64,000 bases of DNA from Geobacter sp. SVR (GTDB lineage: Bacteria > Desulfobacterota > Desulfuromonadia > Geobacterales > Pseudopelobacteraceae): contig NZ_AP024469.1 of assembly GCF_016865365.1 (NCBI RefSeq), positions 4,653,361-4,717,360 of the forward strand, given 5' to 3'. Made by a program: the position numbers and the translations under genes. Under the pieces are notes generated by a model, which worked only from the letters and a program-made list of their open reading frames with translations, was not told the origin of the DNA and did no database searches. Shown piece by piece: positions 61,422 through 64,000 of this stretch. Position 1 is the first letter of the stretch. The number at the start of each line of letters is the position of its first letter.

Positions 61422-63002
61422 TCAATCCTTGACCAGCTTGTTGATATACATCTGCTGGCCAATGGTGAGCACGTTGTTCACCAGCCAGTACAGCACCAGT
61501 CCGGACGGGAAATTCAAAAACATGAAGGTGAAAACGACCGGCAGTGCCAGCATCATCTTCTGCTGCACCGGATCCATCTGAGACGGCGTCATCTTCTGCT
61601 GTACGAACATGGTGATTCCCATGATGATGGGAGTGACATAGTACGGGTCTTTGTCGGCCAAGTCGGTGACCCACAGCACAAAGGGCGCGTGGCGCAACTC
61701 GATGGAAAACATGAGCGCCTTGTAGAGCGCGAAGAAAACCGGAATCTGTACGATCATAGGCAAACATCCCCCCATGGGGTTTACCTTGTTGTCACGGTAC
61801 AGCTCCATGACAGCCTTGTTCATTCCATCGCGATCATTCTTGTATTTTTCCTTGATGGCCGCCATTTTGGGCTGCAGTTTCTGCATGTCCTTCATGGACT
61901 TGTAACTCTTGTGCGTCAACGGAAAGAACAGCACCTTCAGGATTACGGTGATAATGATAATGGCAACGCCGTAGTTGCCGACAAAGCGATAAAAGAATTT
62001 AAGGGTATAGAGCAGCGGTTTTGCAATGACCGTAAACCATCCCAAATCAAGAGATTGCTCCAGGGAGTTACCCATGCTCTTGAGTATGTCGATATCTTTG
62101 GGACCGGCGAAAAGCCGCTGTTCGACAGCCACTGACTGTCCCGGCGCAACGGTGAATTGTGGTGAGGAAACTACCGATTCCAGGTATCCCGATGCGTTTT
62201 TCTTCAGCTCCACTGAGGCAATGCTGTTCTTCTCGGATAAGAGCGCAGTCAGGAAGTATTTGTCGGCAAAACCGGCCCACTGGATGCCTTTGTCATAGCG
62301 CTTGGAGCTGCCAGTCAAGTCCTTGGTCTTGTCGCTCTTGAGGCTGTCGTCGGCAAACAGGTAGGAACCGGCCGTATCGAAGCGGTTGTCCTTGACCTTA
62401 TGAACGGCAGGGTATGTCAGCACCTGTTGGAAGGCACCCACCAAGGGTGCGGCGGAATTGTTGAAGAGCTGGGTTTCCACCTTGATGCCATAGGAGTTGC
62501 CGGTAAAGGTATACACCTTGCGAACGGTAAAACCCTGGCCGGAAACATGATTGAACACCAGTTGTCCGGTCTGGTTGTCCGCCACCTGCACCGAATCGGT
62601 ATCCGTGGTAAAGACGGTGTTGTCAGGAAGATTGAAACCGGTGGCACGGGTCGAGAGGTTGTAAAGCTGTGGGTCGGCATCATTGCCGAGCACGACCGGC
62701 TTGCCTTTGAGGGTTTCGTGGTATTTCTTCAAGGTGATGCTTTTCAGGGCACCGCCACGGTTTGAAAAGACCGCCGTATAAAAAGCGGTATCAACCGTAA
62801 CATCCTTCTCGGCAACAGCCGGCGATGGGGTTGCCGTGGGAGAAGCGAGCGGCGCTGCAGCCGGAGCCGGTTGCGGAGTCACTGCAGCGGGACCGGCGAC
62901 CTGACCGGGAGCGGCCGGCTTTTTTTCAGGTCCCAGAAAGAATGAAAACAGATAAAAAACCGCTATCGATAATATCACTGCCAAAAACGCACGCTTTTCC
63001 AT
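61422..63002 (-). CDS. yidC: Membrane protein insertase YidC
   Basis: YidC inserts membrane proteins with or without SecYEG. The 526-residue product is the Gram-negative long form. A first membrane helix (about 6-22, [19 protein letters not shown]) is followed by a Pro/Ala-rich linker and a periplasmic beta-domain to about 320. The C-terminal helices contain [56 protein letters not shown] and the ending [21 protein letters not shown]. It lies directly downstream of yidD and upstream of mnmE. Confidence 0.97.
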   Translation of the reverse strand: MEKRAFLAVILSIAVFYLFSFFLGPEKKPAAPGQVAGPAAVTPQPAPAAAPLASPTATPSPAVAEKDVTVDTAFYTAVFSNRGGALKSITLKKYHETLKGKPVVLGNDADPQLYNLSTRATGFNLPDNTVFTTDTDSVQVADNQTGQLVFNHVSGQGFTVRKVYTFTGNSYGIKVETQLFNNSAAPLVGAFQQVLTYPAVHKVKDNRFDTAGSYLFADDSLKSDKTKDLTGSSKRYDKGIQWAGFADKYFLTALLSEKNSIASVELKKNASGYLESVVSSPQFTVAPGQSVAVEQRLFAGPKDIDILKSMGNSLEQSLDLGWFTVIAKPLLYTLKFFYRFVGNYGVAIIIITVILKVLFFPLTHKSYKSMKDMQKLQPKMAAIKEKYKNDRDGMNKAVMELYRDNKVNPMGGCLPMIVQIPVFFALYKALMFSIELRHAPFVLWVTDLADKDPYYVTPIIMGITMFVQQKMTPSQMDPVQQKMMLALPVVFTFMFLNFPSGLVLYWLVNNVLTIGQQMYINKLVKD

Positions 63003-63025
63003 GAAGGCTCCAGTTGTGATCTCGG

Positions 63026-63238
63026 TTATGGTACAGGATCATAGCCGCCGGGATGAAAGGGATGGCACTTGCAGAGTCTCAGCAGGCTGAGCCGGACACC
63101 CCTGGTAAATCCGTAACGGTGAATCGATTCTCGGGAATACTCGGAACAGGAGGGATAAAAACGGCAGGCTGCCGGCAGAAGCGGGGAAAGTGACTTCTGA
63201 TACAGCCTGATTAAGAGGAGCGAAGTGCTCTTGAGCAT
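63026..63238 (-). CDS. yidD: Membrane protein insertion efficiency factor YidD
   Basis: YidD is a small membrane-associated protein that helps YidC insertion. The 70-residue product has an amphipathic start [29 protein letters not shown] with three conserved cysteines and ends [14 protein letters not shown], all typical of the family. It overlaps the rnpA end by 28 bases and precedes yidC by 23, matching the universal rpmH-rnpA-yidD-yidC order. Confidence 0.96.
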   Translation of the reverse strand: MLKSTSLLLIRLYQKSLSPLLPAACRFYPSCSEYSRESIHRYGFTRGVRLSLLRLCKCHPFHPGGYDPVP

Positions 63239-63585
63239 GAGGGTACGCCGATATGCCTGAAGGATCTCTCGAGTTCCGGCTTCACACGGCTGAAATCCAT
63301 CAGTGCCGACTCACGCCGTGCGATGACGTTGATATCCACAGGCGGAAGCGCTTGCCTGCAGCATCTGAAGATTTCCCGGGCATAACGCTTGATCCTGTTG
63401 CGGATTACGGCGTTGCCAACCTTTTTGCTGACCGTGATCCCGAGACGGGCCTCAGCCAGATCATTCGGTTGCCAGACAACAAGGAAGCCCTTGGCATTGA
63501 ATTTGTGTGGAGCGTCAAAAAGCCTGACAAAGTCCGCACGCTTCCGAAGCCGTGATGATTTCGGAAACGTGCAGCTATCAGGCAT
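63211..63585 (-). CDS. rnpA: Ribonuclease P protein component
   Basis: RnpA is the protein cofactor that helps the RNase P RNA cleave precursor tRNA. The 124-residue product has [19 protein letters not shown] near 9-27 and the RNR-type motif [24 protein letters not shown] near 47-70, with many basic residues on the RNA-binding face. The ATG at 63585 is chosen; a GTG three codons upstream is possible. No clear ribosome site is seen, usual when rnpA follows rpmH closely. It is 14 bases from rpmH. Confidence 0.95.
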   Translation of the reverse strand: MPDSCTFPKSSRLRKRADFVRLFDAPHKFNAKGFLVVWQPNDLAEARLGITVSKKVGNAVIRNRIKRYAREIFRCCRQALPPVDINVIARRESALMDFSRVKPELERSFRHIGVPSCSRALRSS

Positions 63586-63599
63586 GCCGTCCACGAAAA

Positions 63600-63749
63600 C
63601 TATTTCGTGGCGATGCGAACCGAAAGGTTCTTGCGCCCTTTGGCCCTTCTGCGCTTGATAACAAGCCGGCCGTTCTTTGTGGACATTCTTACCAGAAAAC
63701 CATGGGTCCGCTTACGGGACGTATTGCTCGGTTGGAAGGTTCTTTTCAT
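63600..63749 (-). CDS. rpmH: 50S ribosomal protein L34
   Basis: This 49-residue gene encodes [20 protein letters not shown] followed by [20 protein letters not shown], the near-invariant L34 sequence, ending with SVRIATK. It opens the minus-strand operon rpmH-rnpA-yidD-yidC-mnmE-mnmG-rsmG. A TTGACA element about 65 bases upstream marks its promoter. Position beside a DnaA box and the window edge indicates the origin. Identity is certain despite its small size. Confidence 0.97.
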   Translation of the reverse strand: MKRTFQPSNTSRKRTHGFLVRMSTKNGRLVIKRRRAKGRKNLSVRIATK

Positions 63750-63788
63750 GATATATCACCCCAGACAAAAATTTTTCAGGAAATGAGT

Positions 63789-63817
63789 CTTTAACCATAA
63801 CGACAGCTTGTTGTCAA
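63789..63817 (-). promoter_or_regulatory. Probable rpmH operon promoter
   Basis: On the minus strand TTGACA (63817-63812) and a poor -10 TTAAAG (63794-63789) are spaced by 17 bases, about 40 bases before the rpmH start. The -35 is perfect and the -10 is weak. Confidence 0.5.
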
Positions 63818-63980
63818 GATTTTTGTTGCAACCACTACAAAAGTGCTGGGAGGATTTGCCTTGAAAAATGGGGCATCCTCTGATAACCTGCTGCTTCCCT
63901 AAATCCCCCTGACTGTCAATTATTTCACGTAACTATCAGTAATTGCTTGATATAAAGTTTTCAACAGTTGTTGACAATTA

Positions 63981-63989
63981 TGTGGATAA
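63981..63989 (-). promoter_or_regulatory. DnaA box at the presumed origin edge
   Basis: The minus strand reads TTATCCACA, a perfect DnaA box, in an AT-rich region upstream of rpmH. dnaA normally lies just beyond, outside this window. Confidence 0.7.
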
Positions 63990-64000
63990 CCGGTCTCTTT

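Noticed and set aside
1..64000. CRISPR arrays, tRNA, rRNA and prophage genes
   Set aside because: No regularly spaced repeats, no cloverleaf-like sequences in gaps and no phage structural genes were seen; a covariance-model scan was not possible here.

Overview
This window looks like a chromosome segment from a Geobacteraceae-type deltaproteobacterium (Geobacter, Trichlorobacter or Pelobacter propionicus-like). The basis is high GC, a PpcA-type triheme cytochrome c7 almost motif-for-motif like that of Geobacter, a second heme-binding lipoprotein, futalosine-pathway menaquinone synthesis (mqnC), a complete tolQRAB-pal cluster and a Gram-negative type II secretion cluster. The species cannot be fixed from the sequence alone. 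The right edge carries rpmH-rnpA-yidD-yidC-mnmE-mnmG-rsmG, two perfect parS sites and a DnaA box, so it lies at or beside the replication origin.

Layout. 0-9 kb: the 5' part of smc, a thiamine-binding-fold protein, an apparently frameshifted membrane gene, a queuosine-salvage enzyme, a NifU-like scaffold, aspartase, a zinc-finger-less Fpg/Nei glycosylase, FKBP isomerase, a HAD hydrolase and a YbhB-type protein. 9-23 kb: mixed single genes, including alcohol dehydrogenase, SDR, M23 peptidase, an AT-rich trypsin-like lipoprotein that looks acquired, a divergent Lrp/alanine dehydrogenase pair, an isochorismatase-like hydrolase, an ABC-F ATPase, a macrodomain protein, a ferredoxin-like protein beside a YgbA-like gene with an HcpR-like site, an odd TlpA protein and a MOSC protein. 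23-31 kb: ftsK, a nitrilase-family amidase, tolQRAB-pal and ppcA. 31.06-32.38 kb: an intact IS4-type insertion sequence with a 9-bp target duplication that touches the start codon of the next gene. 32.4-41 kb: a C_GCAxxG protein, an MBL-fold protein, GTP- and ATP-dependent PEP carboxykinases side by side, an orphan hypA, two small lipoproteins, tatD and a glycosyltransferase.

From 40.9 kb to the right edge all 26 genes are on the minus strand, pointing away from the presumed origin. They comprise a ClsB-like phospholipase-D enzyme, FAH hydrolase, gpmI, rlmH-rsfS-nadD, the inner-membrane and pseudopilin half of a type II secretion system (gspH to gspN), three genes for aminoarabinose lipid A modification (arnC and ArnA split into two genes), rnd, mqnC, ybgC and the origin-proximal housekeeping operon.

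Functionally the window is mostly core metabolism (anaplerosis and gluconeogenesis through two PEPCKs, aspartase and alanine dehydrogenase), envelope maintenance (Tol-Pal, T2SS, YidC, Arn) and chromosome segregation (SMC, FtsK, parS). I found no CRISPR array, prophage, rRNA or tRNA, and no clearly new multigene system. The most interesting items are the twin PEPCK genes, the IS insertion at a start codon, the nitric-oxide-style ferredoxin/ygbA locus, the trypsin-like lipoprotein fusion and the zinc-less DNA glycosylase.
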